From assembly GCF_900102615.1 (NCBI RefSeq), contig NZ_FMYV01000006.1, positions 1 to 64,000 of the forward strand: DNA of 64,000 nucleotides, read 5' to 3'. Below are positions 26,721 to 36,499 of this stretch, piece after piece. Below the pieces are notes generated by a model. That model searched no databases, was not told the DNA's origin, and worked only from the letters and a program-made list of their open reading frames with translations. The position numbers and the translations under genes were made by a program. This stretch comes from Geotoga petraea (GTDB taxonomy: Bacteria; Thermotogota; Thermotogae; Petrotogales; Petrotogaceae). How positions within the stretch are numbered: position 1 is the stretch's first letter; every line of letters starts with the position of its first letter.

Positions 26721-28169
26721 TCACTCTTTAAGTATCAAAGTAGTAAAACCATTTATTTCAATTAAGTCAGATTTTTCTCTATATATACCATAGCATTTAA
26801 TTATTTTATTTTTATTAACATTCAATAAAGATTTGGAAGATTTAAAATTATAAATGGCAATAATCGAGTGAGAATCCTTATTAATCTTTATTTTGACTAT
26901 GCTCTCGTTTTGGCTGATAATAGATATGCTCGCATCATCAATCCAATTGTTTTCTTTTCTAAAACTTATTAATGATTTAATGTGGTTAAACATAGAGTTG
27001 GAGTCGTTTTTTTGATGTTCATAAGAAACTTTGCTGTATGGTGGATTGAATTTATAGCCTTTCCATTCAGTTTGCCCCGGGCCAAACCCTATTTCATACC
27101 ATTGGAATGGCTCTTGACTATCTTCTGTATAGTTAACACTAACCAGTTCTCCCCTTAACCCCAACTCTTCACCATAAAATATAAAAGGTTTTCCAGGTAG
27201 AGTGAATAATATAGAATATGCGAATTTGGTTTTGTCTTCATTTTCTTCGTATTCGCTTATAAGTCTTTGCATGTCATGGTTGGTCAAGAAGTTCCCCGAT
27301 TTAGTTTCAACATCATTTTCTTTGTCTATATATTTTGAAAAATTGTTTTTTAAAGATTTAACAAATTTCTTCGTGTCTTCTTTTTTAATGCTGTCTTTCA
27401 TATCTCCAGATAGTGGGAAGTTAAACCCTATATCGAAAACACCTTCATATTTTTCAACAATTTTTTGGTCATCCCATACTTCGCTGACTATTATTGCATC
27501 TTCTTTAACGGAATAAACATAATCAAGCATTTCTTTCCAAAAATTAATGTTTTTATCATGTTGGTATTTGAAAACCATTTTTTTTGCATCATAATCAAAA
27601 ATATGTTTTGCTGCATCCAATCTAAATCCATCAAATCCAGCATCTAACCAAAATTTAAAAACTTTTTTCATTTCTTCCCATAATTCTTTGTTTTCAAAAT
27701 TCAAATCAGGGCTACCAGGTCCAAATAAACCATAAAAATATTTGTCTCCAATTTCATGCCAAATGTAATCGTCACCCCAGTGCCTTTTTTCAGAAAGATT
27801 TGTTTTTTCATTAGCCCATGTAAACCAATTTTTATAAGGCTCTTTATCTTCTAAGGCTTTTTGAAACCATTCAGAGTTTACAGCCACATGATTAATTGGT
27901 AAATCCAATACGAATTTCAATCCCATTTCATGGCCTTTTCTCAATGCAGATTTCAAATCTTTTAGTTCCCCGTATACGGGATTAGTTTCATAAAAGCTTG
28001 AAATAGTATAGCCGTGAAAAGCTGGAGATTTCATGATAGGTAATAACCAAATGGTGTCAACACCAAGCTCTTTAAAATAATCCAACTTTTCTTCTAAACC
28101 TTTAAAATCCCCAATTCCATCTCCATTGCTATCATAAAAAGACCTAAGAAATAATTCATAAAATATCAT
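26721..28169 (-). CDS. Alpha-amylase family glycosyl hydrolase (GH13)
   Basis: A 482-residue enzyme with no signal peptide, so probably intracellular. The (beta/alpha)8 barrel motifs are present: DLPINHVAVNS (region I), DGFRLDAAKHIF with the nucleophile Asp (II), IIVSEVWDD with the acid/base Glu (III), and FLTNHDMQRL (IV). It likely acts on imported maltodextrins or related oligosaccharides, as a 4-alpha-glucanotransferase or neopullulanase-like enzyme; exact specificity is not readable. The C-terminal ~90 residues form the usual beta-sandwich. It is divergent from the membrane protein gene at 28222, sharing a 52-base gap. Confidence 0.92.
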   Translation of the reverse strand: MIFYELFLRSFYDSNGDGIGDFKGLEEKLDYFKELGVDTIWLLPIMKSPAFHGYTISSFYETNPVYGELKDLKSALRKGHEMGLKFVLDLPINHVAVNSEWFQKALEDKEPYKNWFTWANEKTNLSEKRHWGDDYIWHEIGDKYFYGLFGPGSPDLNFENKELWEEMKKVFKFWLDAGFDGFRLDAAKHIFDYDAKKMVFKYQHDKNINFWKEMLDYVYSVKEDAIIVSEVWDDQKIVEKYEGVFDIGFNFPLSGDMKDSIKKEDTKKFVKSLKNNFSKYIDKENDVETKSGNFLTNHDMQRLISEYEENEDKTKFAYSILFTLPGKPFIFYGEELGLRGELVSVNYTEDSQEPFQWYEIGFGPGQTEWKGYKFNPPYSKVSYEHQKNDSNSMFNHIKSLISFRKENNWIDDASISIISQNESIVKIKINKDSHSIIAIYNFKSSKSLLNVNKNKIIKCYGIYREKSDLIEINGFTTLILKE

Positions 28170-28188
28170 TATTAATATCCTCCTTTAC

Positions 28189-28197
28189 TGGTATAAT
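28189..28197 (+). promoter_or_regulatory. Extended -10 promoter element
   Basis: TGGTATAAT, 24 bases before the ATG at 28222, identical to the elements at 23644 and 47993. Confidence 0.45.
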
Positions 28198-28221
28198 AAA
28201 CTTAAGGTGGTGAAACCATAA

Positions 28222-29337
28222 ATGAAAAATGTAAACACAAAAAAGAATTTTTTCAGAATATTTTTGACCTTCAATATAATGGTAACTATAATAATAGCTA
28301 TTATAATTATAACCTTTTTCTATTTTTTTCGAAGTAGCGTTGATATTTTTGATATAAATAACTATTCTAAACTTATAATATCAAATATATCTTTAAAATT
28401 AGATTCGATTATGAAAAATTATGTTAACACTTCTATATTCAAGGGGATCCCTTATGGCCCTATAATAAAAATGGAGGGTAATCATATAGAGAACAAAACA
28501 AAAATACAAGGATTATTTTATGACATTAAAGCTCAAGAAGATACTATAACTGTAAATTATATTTACGAAGGTGTTCATTACACTCTCATTTTTGATAAGA
28601 AAAAATTGGTCGAGATTCTCTTAGAACAATATAATATAGATGAAGAATTTTTCTTTACAAATCAAAAAGGTAAATTCTTAGCCGGTAGTAGCTCTCTTTT
28701 TGAAGAGGTAAATCACGAAAGATTATCTATAAGAAATGAATTGGATCAATTTAAAAATAAGTATTTGTATTTCTATGAGTTCGATGAATATGGAATAAGT
28801 TTTTTTATGAAAAATTCCACAGTTTTTCAAAGGCTTATAATGAACAACATTCATATATTTATTATATTATTTTTAGGGATTATAATACTGTCCATTCCTA
28901 TGAGTTTAATGCTTTCATCTTATTTTAGGAAAAAGCTTTCAAAAAGTTCTGTTTCTTTGATTAAGGGAATAGCAGATGATGATCTGGATCAAGTAGAAGA
29001 AAGTGATATTGAGGAATATAGATATTACATTAGAGAAATTAAGGATATTATAAAAAGAAAGATAGAAAATCAAGAAAGTTTGGAACAATCGCTTGGAGAA
29101 ATGGGGTATCTATACGAAATAGCTTTAAGGCATAATTCTGTATTAGTGGAAATAATTGGTCTAATAAAAGAAATGCTGAAATACGATTTCGATGAAACCA
29201 AATTGAACAAAAAATTAAAATCTTTAGAAAGAAATAAAATAATAGAAAAAATTGATAGCGAATTCTATGTTGTTTTGAAGAAAGATTTACTTGAAATAAA
29301 CAATTATATAAAGAAATTTAAAAGTAATAAAGAATAA
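28222..29337 (+). CDS. Membrane protein with extracytoplasmic domain and coiled coil
   Basis: A 371-residue protein of unrecognised family. A first membrane helix lies at residues ~14-37, an extracytoplasmic domain at ~40-205, and a second helix at ~208-232 (IFIILFLGIIILSIPMSLML). A charged, helical cytoplasmic part follows, with a HAMP-like and coiled-coil look. The last ~50 residues (LNKKLKSLERNKIIEKIDSEFYVV...) resemble a short winged-helix wing, which would be odd for a membrane protein. It has the layout of a sensor-kinase input half without a kinase. A weak AAGGTGG ribosome site precedes the ATG. Function unknown. Confidence 0.7.
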   Translation: MKNVNTKKNFFRIFLTFNIMVTIIIAIIIITFFYFFRSSVDIFDINNYSKLIISNISLKLDSIMKNYVNTSIFKGIPYGPIIKMEGNHIENKTKIQGLFYDIKAQEDTITVNYIYEGVHYTLIFDKKKLVEILLEQYNIDEEFFFTNQKGKFLAGSSSLFEEVNHERLSIRNELDQFKNKYLYFYEFDEYGISFFMKNSTVFQRLIMNNIHIFIILFLGIIILSIPMSLMLSSYFRKKLSKSSVSLIKGIADDDLDQVEESDIEEYRYYIREIKDIIKRKIENQESLEQSLGEMGYLYEIALRHNSVLVEIIGLIKEMLKYDFDETKLNKKLKSLERNKIIEKIDSEFYVVLKKDLLEINNYIKKFKSNKE

Positions 29338-29408
29338 TTATTAATATAAATTTATTGTTTTTTTGATATAATATTAATATTCAAATAAAAAATAAGGGGG
29401 TGTTTGAG

Positions 29409-32114
29409 GTGAAAAAAATAGTATTTTTTGCCTTAACGGTGATATTTTTAATTGCTTTCCTTTCTTCGTGTAACCTTCAAACTGTTAGAATTACAGGTAC
29501 ACCTAAATTAGAAGCTCCTCTCGGAGCAACTTCAATAGTTTTAAATGATTTTTTAGGTGATTTTGAAGATCAACTAGAAGAAAGTTTAAATGGCTTAACT
29601 AAAGTTAAAGATAAACCATTAACTTTTAGATTTGCAACAGATTTGGTTAATATTAGCATGTCTGATTTTTTCAGTGTAGATCAAATTGATTTTAACGATT
29701 TACAAGAAAATATATCTATTGGTTTTGACATACCTAATTTACCAAGTTTAGCTTCACAAAGTATAACATTACCAACAATAAATCCATCAAGTTCAAATGT
29801 GGATTATACAGTAAACGATCTAGATGTTCCTTCTGGCGTAGATATTACTGAAACTTTATCTTTAAGTGTTGATGTCCCAAATACAGGAGGATCAGAACAA
29901 ACAATTGATAGTGCAAGCTTAGCCCAGACAATAAGTGCTTCAGGCTTTGATAGTATAACTCTTTCTCAAGGAACTTTTGATGTTAATGTAGGGATGTCAG
30001 TACCTTTAAACACTGTTGAAATTAAACTGAAAGTCTTGAATACTTCAGATGAGATTATAGCAGAATCTGCATACGTTGATATTTCTGATGGTAATACTCA
30101 TAGCTTAAGTATTGATTTAACTAATAAAACACTTTCATCAACTTTTAATTTACAACCAGTTTTCAGAGTAAATACCACCACTGGTTCTCCATCTACTTCA
30201 GAAGATATTACCATAGATATATTAGGTATTACAGGTGGAAAAATTAGTGCTGCAAGTGGAGTTGAGTTCGAAGAAACATTTAATAATTCAAACACAATAA
30301 ACTTATCTTTAGACGCTGATGCATTTGCTACTGCAACCTTAAATGGTTCAATAGAATTTACTTTAACTCAGCCATCAGGTTGGCAAAATATTAGTGTTGT
30401 TAGCAATGTTGAACTAGCACAAAATGGCAACGTTCTAAAGTCTCAAACGTTGAATACATATCCGACTTCTATAGATCTTTCTGATATTGATATAGACACT
30501 AATAATATTGACGTAACTGTAAATTCAACGGTTACAGGAGCAAGCAATTCAGAATTTACTACTGGAACAGTATCTTTTGGAGTAACTCCTAATATTTCTG
30601 TTTCAAGTGTAAAAGATGCAAAAGTAAATTTAAATACATCTGCCTCAAAACCAGCTGATTTAAACAGAGTAGATTTTGCATCTGGAAAAATGATAATCAG
30701 TGCAACAGGTGTAGATTTCAAAGAAATAAATGGTTCTGTGGATTTTGGAACTAATGTTTATACTTTAACAATTAATGCAGATAACAATATAGAACTTGAT
30801 TTATCTGGAAAAACTTTAGACGGAGATATCGAAGTCGTTATTAATACAGTTAGTCTTGATATGCCATCTAATAGTTCTTTTGATGTGGATGTAAACTTAG
30901 ATAATGCATCATTTGGTTATATAGAATATTCAAAAACAGGATTAGAACAAAATTTTTCTCAAAATGTAGAAATTCCTGAAACAATTGGCAATTTGGTAAA
31001 ACAAGTAGATTTGAATGCCGGAGAAATATTCATAGAATGGAATAACAATTTACCAATGACAATAAAATCATTTATAAATTCAGAAATGCTCGAAATTAAT
31101 AAGAGTTTAGATTTTACTGAAGGAACAAGCAACGAAACAATAGATTTATCGGGAAAAACTTTAGATTTTGAAACATATAACACTATAGATATTACGGCAG
31201 AAGCTTCTCCAGTTGGGTACGACGGTAGTATATTAACTTTAACTCCAACAAATCCTATTGCTCCTGGAGATAGTTTAACTTTTGATGCAACTTTCACAGT
31301 AAGAGATTTGGGAATAGGCAAAATTACAATTGGAGCTACAACAATATCAAACGAATTATCTGAAACTCCAATAGATTTATCATCAAGTGATTTAGATTTC
31401 TTAAAAAACATTGAAATAACAACAATCCCAGCAACAATTAATTTTGATATGCAAGGCATAGATGATATTACTGCTTCGTTAACAGTATTAGCTACTTATA
31501 CTTATGATGATAATGGAACTGCTAAAACTGAAACAAAATCAATATTTGGTAATATTTCAGAAAATTTTGTTGCTACAGACTTTGCAACTGTTATAAATAG
31601 AAAACCAAGTGATATGGTTTTTGGCTATAAAATAGAAACAGAAGAGGTAATTTTAGATGGGACTGATCAAAAAATAGGAATGTCATTTGAACTTGATTTT
31701 CCAATGAAATTCAATGTAACTCAAGACGCCACATTTATAGAAAACATAACTACCGAAGGTGATCTTTTGGGTAGAGATGCAGATAATAGAGAAATGATCA
31801 ATGATTTGTTGGATCAGATCAAAACTTTGGATCTAAATTTAGATTTAAGTAATACAACGGGTTTAGATGTGGGAATCAATTTATATAATGGTTCGGAACT
31901 TATTGATACATTAACACTTTCTAATTCTTCAATATCACTAAACGATTTGATAACAGAAATTAAAAATAATGAACCATTTTCTCTTACAATTGAGCCATTC
32001 ATTCCAGCAGGAGATTATGAGTTGGCAAATGGTGAGATAGCAATTAGTTTCTGGGCGTCATTGGATACAGAATTAGACATTCCAATAAACCTCAACAGTG
32101 GAGGTGATGAATGA
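29409..32114 (+). CDS. Large beta-rich lipoprotein
   Basis: A 901-residue lipoprotein of unknown function. The signal peptide ends in the lipobox FLSSC, so it is anchored by a diacylglyceryl cysteine. The rest is a long string of beta strands with internal repeats: IDLTNKTLSS, LDLSGKTLDGDIEVVINT and IDLSGKTLDFETYNTIDIT recur at ~250-residue intervals. It is acidic and rich in Ser, Thr, Asn and Asp. The GTG at 29409 is chosen because GGGGG lies 8 bases upstream; a GTG at 29400 would overlap that site. Its stop overlaps the start of the barrel-like gene, so the pair is probably made together at the outer envelope (inference). Confidence 0.8.
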   Translation: MKKIVFFALTVIFLIAFLSSCNLQTVRITGTPKLEAPLGATSIVLNDFLGDFEDQLEESLNGLTKVKDKPLTFRFATDLVNISMSDFFSVDQIDFNDLQENISIGFDIPNLPSLASQSITLPTINPSSSNVDYTVNDLDVPSGVDITETLSLSVDVPNTGGSEQTIDSASLAQTISASGFDSITLSQGTFDVNVGMSVPLNTVEIKLKVLNTSDEIIAESAYVDISDGNTHSLSIDLTNKTLSSTFNLQPVFRVNTTTGSPSTSEDITIDILGITGGKISAASGVEFEETFNNSNTINLSLDADAFATATLNGSIEFTLTQPSGWQNISVVSNVELAQNGNVLKSQTLNTYPTSIDLSDIDIDTNNIDVTVNSTVTGASNSEFTTGTVSFGVTPNISVSSVKDAKVNLNTSASKPADLNRVDFASGKMIISATGVDFKEINGSVDFGTNVYTLTINADNNIELDLSGKTLDGDIEVVINTVSLDMPSNSSFDVDVNLDNASFGYIEYSKTGLEQNFSQNVEIPETIGNLVKQVDLNAGEIFIEWNNNLPMTIKSFINSEMLEINKSLDFTEGTSNETIDLSGKTLDFETYNTIDITAEASPVGYDGSILTLTPTNPIAPGDSLTFDATFTVRDLGIGKITIGATTISNELSETPIDLSSSDLDFLKNIEITTIPATINFDMQGIDDITASLTVLATYTYDDNGTAKTETKSIFGNISENFVATDFATVINRKPSDMVFGYKIETEEVILDGTDQKIGMSFELDFPMKFNVTQDATFIENITTEGDLLGRDADNREMINDLLDQIKTLDLNLDLSNTTGLDVGINLYNGSELIDTLTLSNSSISLNDLITEIKNNEPFSLTIEPFIPAGDYELANGEIAISFWASLDTELDIPINLNSGGDE

Positions 32115-33349
32115 TGAAAAGATTAATTATAATATTTATTTTGACTATATTTAGTGTCATGATTTTTTCAGAATCTTTAACAGCCTGGGACAATCAATTC
32201 AATCCAGCTTTAATGGATTCAAAAAAAAGAGGTTTTATTGAGATAGGGGTTACTCCTGATATAATGTTTTTTCAAAATTTAGTTGATTCTAAATTTATAT
32301 TAGATAATTATGATAAAGAAGAAATAGTTATAGATTTGGATCAATTTTATGGAGGATTAGAAGGAGAAGATTTAAAGCTATACACAGTAGATAATGCTAA
32401 TGTTTATGGTTTGATTAACCTTTGGAATTTAGGCCTTGGGGTTTATTCAAATGTTGATTTAGAATTAAAATTAGATATACCAAATAGTTTGCTAAAGCTG
32501 TTGACTGAGGGGAATGAAATTGGTCAAACTTATACAGATAGCGGAGAAGTTGTTTTAGATAGTACTATAGAAGCGGGAGCTTATGGCTCTTTTTCATGGA
32601 AAGATGAAAACTTATTAGGAGTTAAAATAGGTGCTTTTTCACCAATAGCCATTTCTGATGAAGACGCTTTTTTTGAATATGGTTTATCTACAGACGAGAC
32701 TGATAATTCAATTAATGGGAATGTAAAAGTCAGCGTTCCAGTTTATTCCAATTTCAGTGCAAACGAATTAGAAAATTTAGACACAGACTTGGTGATGAAC
32801 AATTTGTTGAATAACAATGGGTTTAAAATTGATATAGGTTATATAAATGGATACGACGAAAATCCTAAATGGGGAATAGCAGTAAATAATATAACTTTAA
32901 AAAAGGCTAATTTAGCAAAATCTATAAATCTTGAAGCGGAATATACTGTAGAAGCATCAAATATAGTTTTTGAGCAGTCTTTTGAAACAAGTGAAAATTT
33001 TGAGTTTGTTGATAATGCAAGTGTAAACAAAGAATATTCAATGCCCTTAGGTATATCTGGATTTTACAAATTTACATATATTTTTGATTGGATCCCTTTT
33101 GTAGAATGGTATCCTATAACCTCAGAATTCAACTTTGGAATAAATGCAAAAAGTAATATTTTCAATATAATTCCATATTCTTTCAGTCTTGAAAGATATT
33201 CAGATTTGTGGAAAGCTGGTTTTAGTTTAGGACTCAATGCTTATTTAGTTGAAACAAGATTTAATATATCTTTAACCAACTATGAATTGTCAAATATTTT
33301 TGATTTAAAAGGTATTTCAGCAAAAATTAACTTAGCTGTTGGTTTTTAA
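32111..33349 (+). CDS. Probable outer-membrane beta-barrel protein
   Basis: A 412-residue exported protein: signal peptide MMKRLIIIFILTIFSVMIFS, then SLTAWDNQFNPALMDSKKRG. The remainder has alternating polar/aromatic strands, for example NVYGLINLWNLGLGVYSNVDLELKLD, GAYGSFSWKDENLLGVKIGAF and ISAKINLAVGF, and ends in phenylalanine like many outer-membrane barrels. It overlaps the lipoprotein gene by 4 bases. Together they could form a surface complex, possibly part of the toga-type outer sheath; this is inference and no known family was recognised. Confidence 0.72.
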   Translation: MMKRLIIIFILTIFSVMIFSESLTAWDNQFNPALMDSKKRGFIEIGVTPDIMFFQNLVDSKFILDNYDKEEIVIDLDQFYGGLEGEDLKLYTVDNANVYGLINLWNLGLGVYSNVDLELKLDIPNSLLKLLTEGNEIGQTYTDSGEVVLDSTIEAGAYGSFSWKDENLLGVKIGAFSPIAISDEDAFFEYGLSTDETDNSINGNVKVSVPVYSNFSANELENLDTDLVMNNLLNNNGFKIDIGYINGYDENPKWGIAVNNITLKKANLAKSINLEAEYTVEASNIVFEQSFETSENFEFVDNASVNKEYSMPLGISGFYKFTYIFDWIPFVEWYPITSEFNFGINAKSNIFNIIPYSFSLERYSDLWKAGFSLGLNAYLVETRFNISLTNYELSNIFDLKGISAKINLAVGF

Positions 33350-33350
33350 C

Positions 33351-33379
33351 TTGACAAGGCCTCCTTTAGTTATTATAAT
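33351..33379 (+). promoter_or_regulatory. Promoter of acpP
   Basis: TTGACA (33351-33356) and TATAAT (33374-33379) are both perfect and separated by exactly 17 bases. It lies between the barrel gene and acpP, so acpP has its own strong promoter. Confidence 0.9.
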
Positions 33380-33423
33380 TAAAAAGAATTTTTATAAATT
33401 TGTTTTTTCCGGGAGGTTATAAA

Positions 33424-33681
33424 ATGACAAGGGAAGATTTGTTCGAAAAAGTAAAAGAAATAATTTCTGAAACTTTAAGTGTTGACGAAGAAGATGTAAC
33501 TATAGATGCTTCTTTCACAGATGACTTGGATGCAGATTCATTAGAGTTAGTCGACTTAACTATGGCATTCGAATCAGAATTGGGAATTACGATTGAAGAC
33601 GAAGAAGTCGAAAGTATTAAAACTGTAGAAGATGCAGTAAATTCAATTGCTGACAAACTAAATATTGATGATGAAGATTAA
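33424..33681 (+). CDS. acpP: Acyl carrier protein
   Basis: An 85-residue acidic carrier of fatty-acid synthesis. The phosphopantetheine site is DADSLELVD (Ser39), in the normal helix-II context of FTDDLDADSLELVDLTMAFE. The ATG at 33424 is preceded by GGGAGG; an in-frame earlier codon at 33400 is not a start. It is flanked by its own consensus promoter and a terminator, so it is expressed as a single gene. No other fab genes are adjacent. Confidence 0.97.
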   Translation: MTREDLFEKVKEIISETLSVDEEDVTIDASFTDDLDADSLELVDLTMAFESELGITIEDEEVESIKTVEDAVNSIADKLNIDDED

Positions 33682-33686
33682 CCCAT

Positions 33687-33716
33687 AAAAGAGGGAGCAT
33701 TTGCTCCCTCTTTTTT
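33687..33716 (+). terminator. Rho-independent terminator of acpP
   Basis: GAGGGAGCA/TGCTCCCTC with a 2-base loop and a long T-run. Confidence 0.92.
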
Positions 33717-33724
33717 AATGGTTT

Positions 33725-33850
33725 TTTGAAATCAGAGATTTCTGTTGTTTGATGCTGGTTGTTAGTTGTTAGAAAAAATATTAAAAGTAAAAAAAGTATT
33801 TAACCAAAAACAAACAACTAAAATGCAGCTTTTTTCTTCCATTTTCCAAC
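33725..33850 (+). repeat. Copy of the heptamer-bearing intergenic repeat
   Basis: It starts with a small hairpin (GAAATCAGAGATTTC) followed by TGTTG, two TTGTTAG heptamers, AGAAAAAATATTAAAA, and an end with AACAAACAACTAAAATGC. The 20 bases at 33728-33747 are identical to 50491-50510. No gene lies here. Confidence 0.7.
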
Positions 33851-33893
33851 AAAAATTGTTTAACTAAGACATTAATAGGTAAAGGAGGATGAC

Positions 33894-35450
33894 ATGGCCA
33901 AGAAGTATATCATCGTAACAGGTGGAGTTTTAAGTGGTATTGGAAAAGGGGTTGTATCTGCTTCTATGGGAAGGCTCATGAAAGAATCTGGTATCAAAAT
34001 AAATTCTTTAAAAATCGATCCTTATTTGAATGTGGATGCAGGGACTATGAATCCAAATCAACATGGAGAAGTGTTTGTGACCGATGATGGTTATGAAGCG
34101 GATCTTGATTTGGGCCATTATGAAAGGTTTTTGGGTATTGATATGAAGAGAGAGAATAACTTGACTGCTGGTCAAGTTTTTAGCTCTGTAATCAGCAAAG
34201 AAAGAGACGGTAAATTTTTAGGTGGAACAGTTCAAATGGTCCCACACGTGACCAATGAGATTAAAGAGAGAATAGAGAGTATTGATACAGAACTCTTGTT
34301 AATTGAAATTGGCGGAACAGTTGGAGACATTGAGGGAGAAATCTTTTTTGAAGCAATAAGACAACTATCCAATGAAAAAGGAAGAGAAAATTTCATGTTT
34401 GTTCACGTGACTTTTGTTCCCTTTTTGAGGGTTACTAATGAATTTAAAACAAAACCTACTCAACAATCTGTTCAACAATTGAGAAGAATTGGTATACATC
34501 CTGATATGATAGTTATAAGAACTGAGAAAGAAATTGACTATTCAAGTTTGGAAAAAGTTGCGTTATTTGGAGGAGTTAAAAACGAATACGTAGTTAACTT
34601 ACCAGATTTAAGCAATATTTATGAAGTCCCTGAAGTATTGAATAAAATGAATATACAAGATTTGGTAGCGAAAAGGTTGGATTTGAAAATCCAAAACAAC
34701 ATAAAATGGTCATGCCCAAAAACTTTTAAAAACTTGAAGATAGCAATGATAGGAAAATATTTGGGTACTGATGATGCTTATAAAAGTATTTTGGAAAGTA
34801 TATTTTTAACTGGGGTAAAGAAACCAGAAATAGTTGATTCTGAAATGCTGGAAGAATTAGACGATGAAGGATTAAAAAGTGTTTTAGGAAAATATGAAGG
34901 GATAATTATCCCTGGAGGATTTGGCAAAAGAGGAATTGAAGGAAAGATAAGAGCTCTGAAATACGCAAGAGAAAACAACGTTCCAACATTGGGAATTTGT
35001 CTGGGAATGCAGTTAATGGTTATTGAATATGCAAGACATGTTAAAAATTTAGAAGGTGCAAACTCGACAGAGTTTGATCCAGAAACAAAATATCCAATAA
35101 TAGATATTATGGAAGAACAGAAAAAGATTTTGAAAATGGGCGGAACTATGAGGCTTGGAGCACAGAAAACAGAAGTTTTAAAAGGAACAAAGTTATACGA
35201 AATTTATAAAACAACGGAAATATATGAAAGGCATAGACATAGATATGAAGTAAACGATAAACAGTTTGGAGATATATTTGATCAAATGATTGTGTCTGCA
35301 AGAACTGAATTTGTCGAAGCAGTCGAAATGAAAGAGAATGATTTTTATATAGGGATTCAATACCATCCAGAACTGAAATCGAAAGTTGGTACACCAAATC
35401 CTTTGTTTTCAGCTTTTACGGAAGCTATTGAAAAAAGAAGAAAAAAATGA
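33894..35450 (+). CDS. pyrG: CTP synthase
   Basis: A 518-residue amidotransferase that makes CTP from UTP, ATP and glutamine. The N-terminal synthase domain begins [41 protein letters not shown] and GGTVGDIEG follow. The C-terminal class I glutaminase has [11 protein letters not shown], the nucleophile Cys in LGICLGMQ, and the catalytic His/Glu in YHPELKS. It is slightly shorter than the E. coli enzyme (545). AAAGGAGG precedes the ATG by 5-6 bases. It is monocistronic, ending at a terminator shared with the convergent rsmA gene. Confidence 0.97.
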   Translation: MAKKYIIVTGGVLSGIGKGVVSASMGRLMKESGIKINSLKIDPYLNVDAGTMNPNQHGEVFVTDDGYEADLDLGHYERFLGIDMKRENNLTAGQVFSSVISKERDGKFLGGTVQMVPHVTNEIKERIESIDTELLLIEIGGTVGDIEGEIFFEAIRQLSNEKGRENFMFVHVTFVPFLRVTNEFKTKPTQQSVQQLRRIGIHPDMIVIRTEKEIDYSSLEKVALFGGVKNEYVVNLPDLSNIYEVPEVLNKMNIQDLVAKRLDLKIQNNIKWSCPKTFKNLKIAMIGKYLGTDDAYKSILESIFLTGVKKPEIVDSEMLEELDDEGLKSVLGKYEGIIIPGGFGKRGIEGKIRALKYARENNVPTLGICLGMQLMVIEYARHVKNLEGANSTEFDPETKYPIIDIMEEQKKILKMGGTMRLGAQKTEVLKGTKLYEIYKTTEIYERHRHRYEVNDKQFGDIFDQMIVSARTEFVEAVEMKENDFYIGIQYHPELKSKVGTPNPLFSAFTEAIEKRRKK

Positions 35451-35460
35451 AAAATTATAA

Positions 35461-35501
35461 AAACACGGGAAAGCTTAATTTTTAGCTTTCCCGTGTTTTT
35501 T
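35461..35501. terminator. Bidirectional terminator between pyrG and rsmA
   Basis: A 15-base perfect stem (AAACACGGGAAAGCT with AGCTTTCCCGTGTTT) has a T-run on the right and an A-run on the left. It overlaps the last codons of rsmA. Confidence 0.9.
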
Positions 35502-36282
35502 TATATAATTCTACATAATTTTCCACTGTTAGATCTTCTGGTCTGTTTTTTGGGTTTATGTTTAATTCAGATAAAACAGAGTCTGGATCTTTAGTTAATC
35601 TTTTTAGATTGTTTTTTATAGTCTTTCTTCGCATAGAAAAACATGTTTTTACAAACCTCATAAAGTCTTTACTGTCTAAATCGTATTTTTTATGTGGTTT
35701 GAATTCAATAACCAATGAATCTATTTTTGGGTTGGGAATAAAAGCACCTTTAGGTATTTCTAAAACACTTTTCACATCACAAAAATATTGGCTAAAAACC
35801 GTTAAAGGACTAAAATCTTTTTTGTCCATGCCCAAAATTCTTTCTCCAAACTCTTTTTGTACCATCAGATAAGCTCTTTGAAAATTCGGAGTTTCTAAGA
35901 ATATTTTTTCTAATATTGGTGAAGATATGTTGTAAGGTATGTTTGCAATATAAATTGGTTTTTTATCGTCGTATTTAGATATATCAACAGATAAAAAATC
36001 TTCAAAGACAATTTCTATTTTTTCTTCATCGCTGAACCTATCTTCCAACAAATCTTTTAGTGTTTTATCTATTTCAAATGACACAAGGGAATTTGTTTTG
36101 CTTATAATTTCTTCTGAAAGCGTTCCAGCCCCCGTTCCGATTTCAATTATGAAATCATCTTTTTTTATATTCGCTTCTTCTACAATTCTTTTAGCTATAG
36201 TGTCTTCTGCTAAAAAGTTTTGTCCAAATCTTTTTTTTAATTTTATTTCATATTTTTTTAGCCAGTAGGACGTTTTTGCCAT
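35482..36282 (-). CDS. rsmA: 16S rRNA (adenine(1518)-N6/adenine(1519)-N6)-dimethyltransferase
   Basis: A 266-residue SAM-dependent methyltransferase (KsgA) that dimethylates two adjacent adenines in the 3' hairpin of 16S rRNA late in 30S assembly. Evidence: KKRFGQNFLAEDTIAKRIVEEA, the SAM site IIEIGTGAGTLSEEI, and the catalytic NIPYNISSPIL motif, then RAYLMVQKEFGERI and FIPNPKIDSLVIEF. Length is normal. It reads alone toward pyrG. A 371-base gap without a long gene lies upstream of it. Confidence 0.96.
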   Translation of the reverse strand: MAKTSYWLKKYEIKLKKRFGQNFLAEDTIAKRIVEEANIKKDDFIIEIGTGAGTLSEEIISKTNSLVSFEIDKTLKDLLEDRFSDEEKIEIVFEDFLSVDISKYDDKKPIYIANIPYNISSPILEKIFLETPNFQRAYLMVQKEFGERILGMDKKDFSPLTVFSQYFCDVKSVLEIPKGAFIPNPKIDSLVIEFKPHKKYDLDSKDFMRFVKTCFSMRRKTIKNNLKRLTKDPDSVLSELNINPKNRPEDLTVENYVELYKKTRES

Positions 36283-36441
36283 GCAGGCACCTCCTGCGAT
36301 AATTAATTCTGTATATTTATTATTTTAAAAGTAATAAATAATACACTAATATAAGCAAATTTAATACAAATTGAAGTCACGAAATATACATAAATGTAAC
36401 ATGTGAATAATATAATAATAACTAAAGAAAGGAGGATTAGA

Positions 36442-36492
36442 GTGAAAAGGACGTTATTCTTCTGGTATTGGAATTTATTAGATCTCTGGTAA
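36442..36492 (+). CDS. Candidate 16-codon aromatic leader peptide
   Basis: An AAAGGAGG Shine-Dalgarno at 36428-36435 stands 6 bases before a GTG that opens a 16-residue ORF, MKRTLFFWYWNLLDLW. Six of 16 residues are aromatic, with three Trp codons, and the ORF stops just before a strongly folded RNA segment. This is the layout of an attenuation leader peptide for aromatic amino acids. However, no aromatic biosynthesis or transport gene follows; the next gene encodes an STN-domain envelope protein. It may be a relict leader, a regulator of the downstream gene, or a signalling peptide. Confidence 0.5.
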   Translation: MKRTLFFWYWNLLDLW

Positions 36493-36499
36493 TAATTAT

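Noticed and set aside
30959-31459. 166-codon minus-strand ORF inside the lipoprotein gene
   Set aside because: It mirrors the strand-biased codons of the real gene, has no start signal and no family resemblance.
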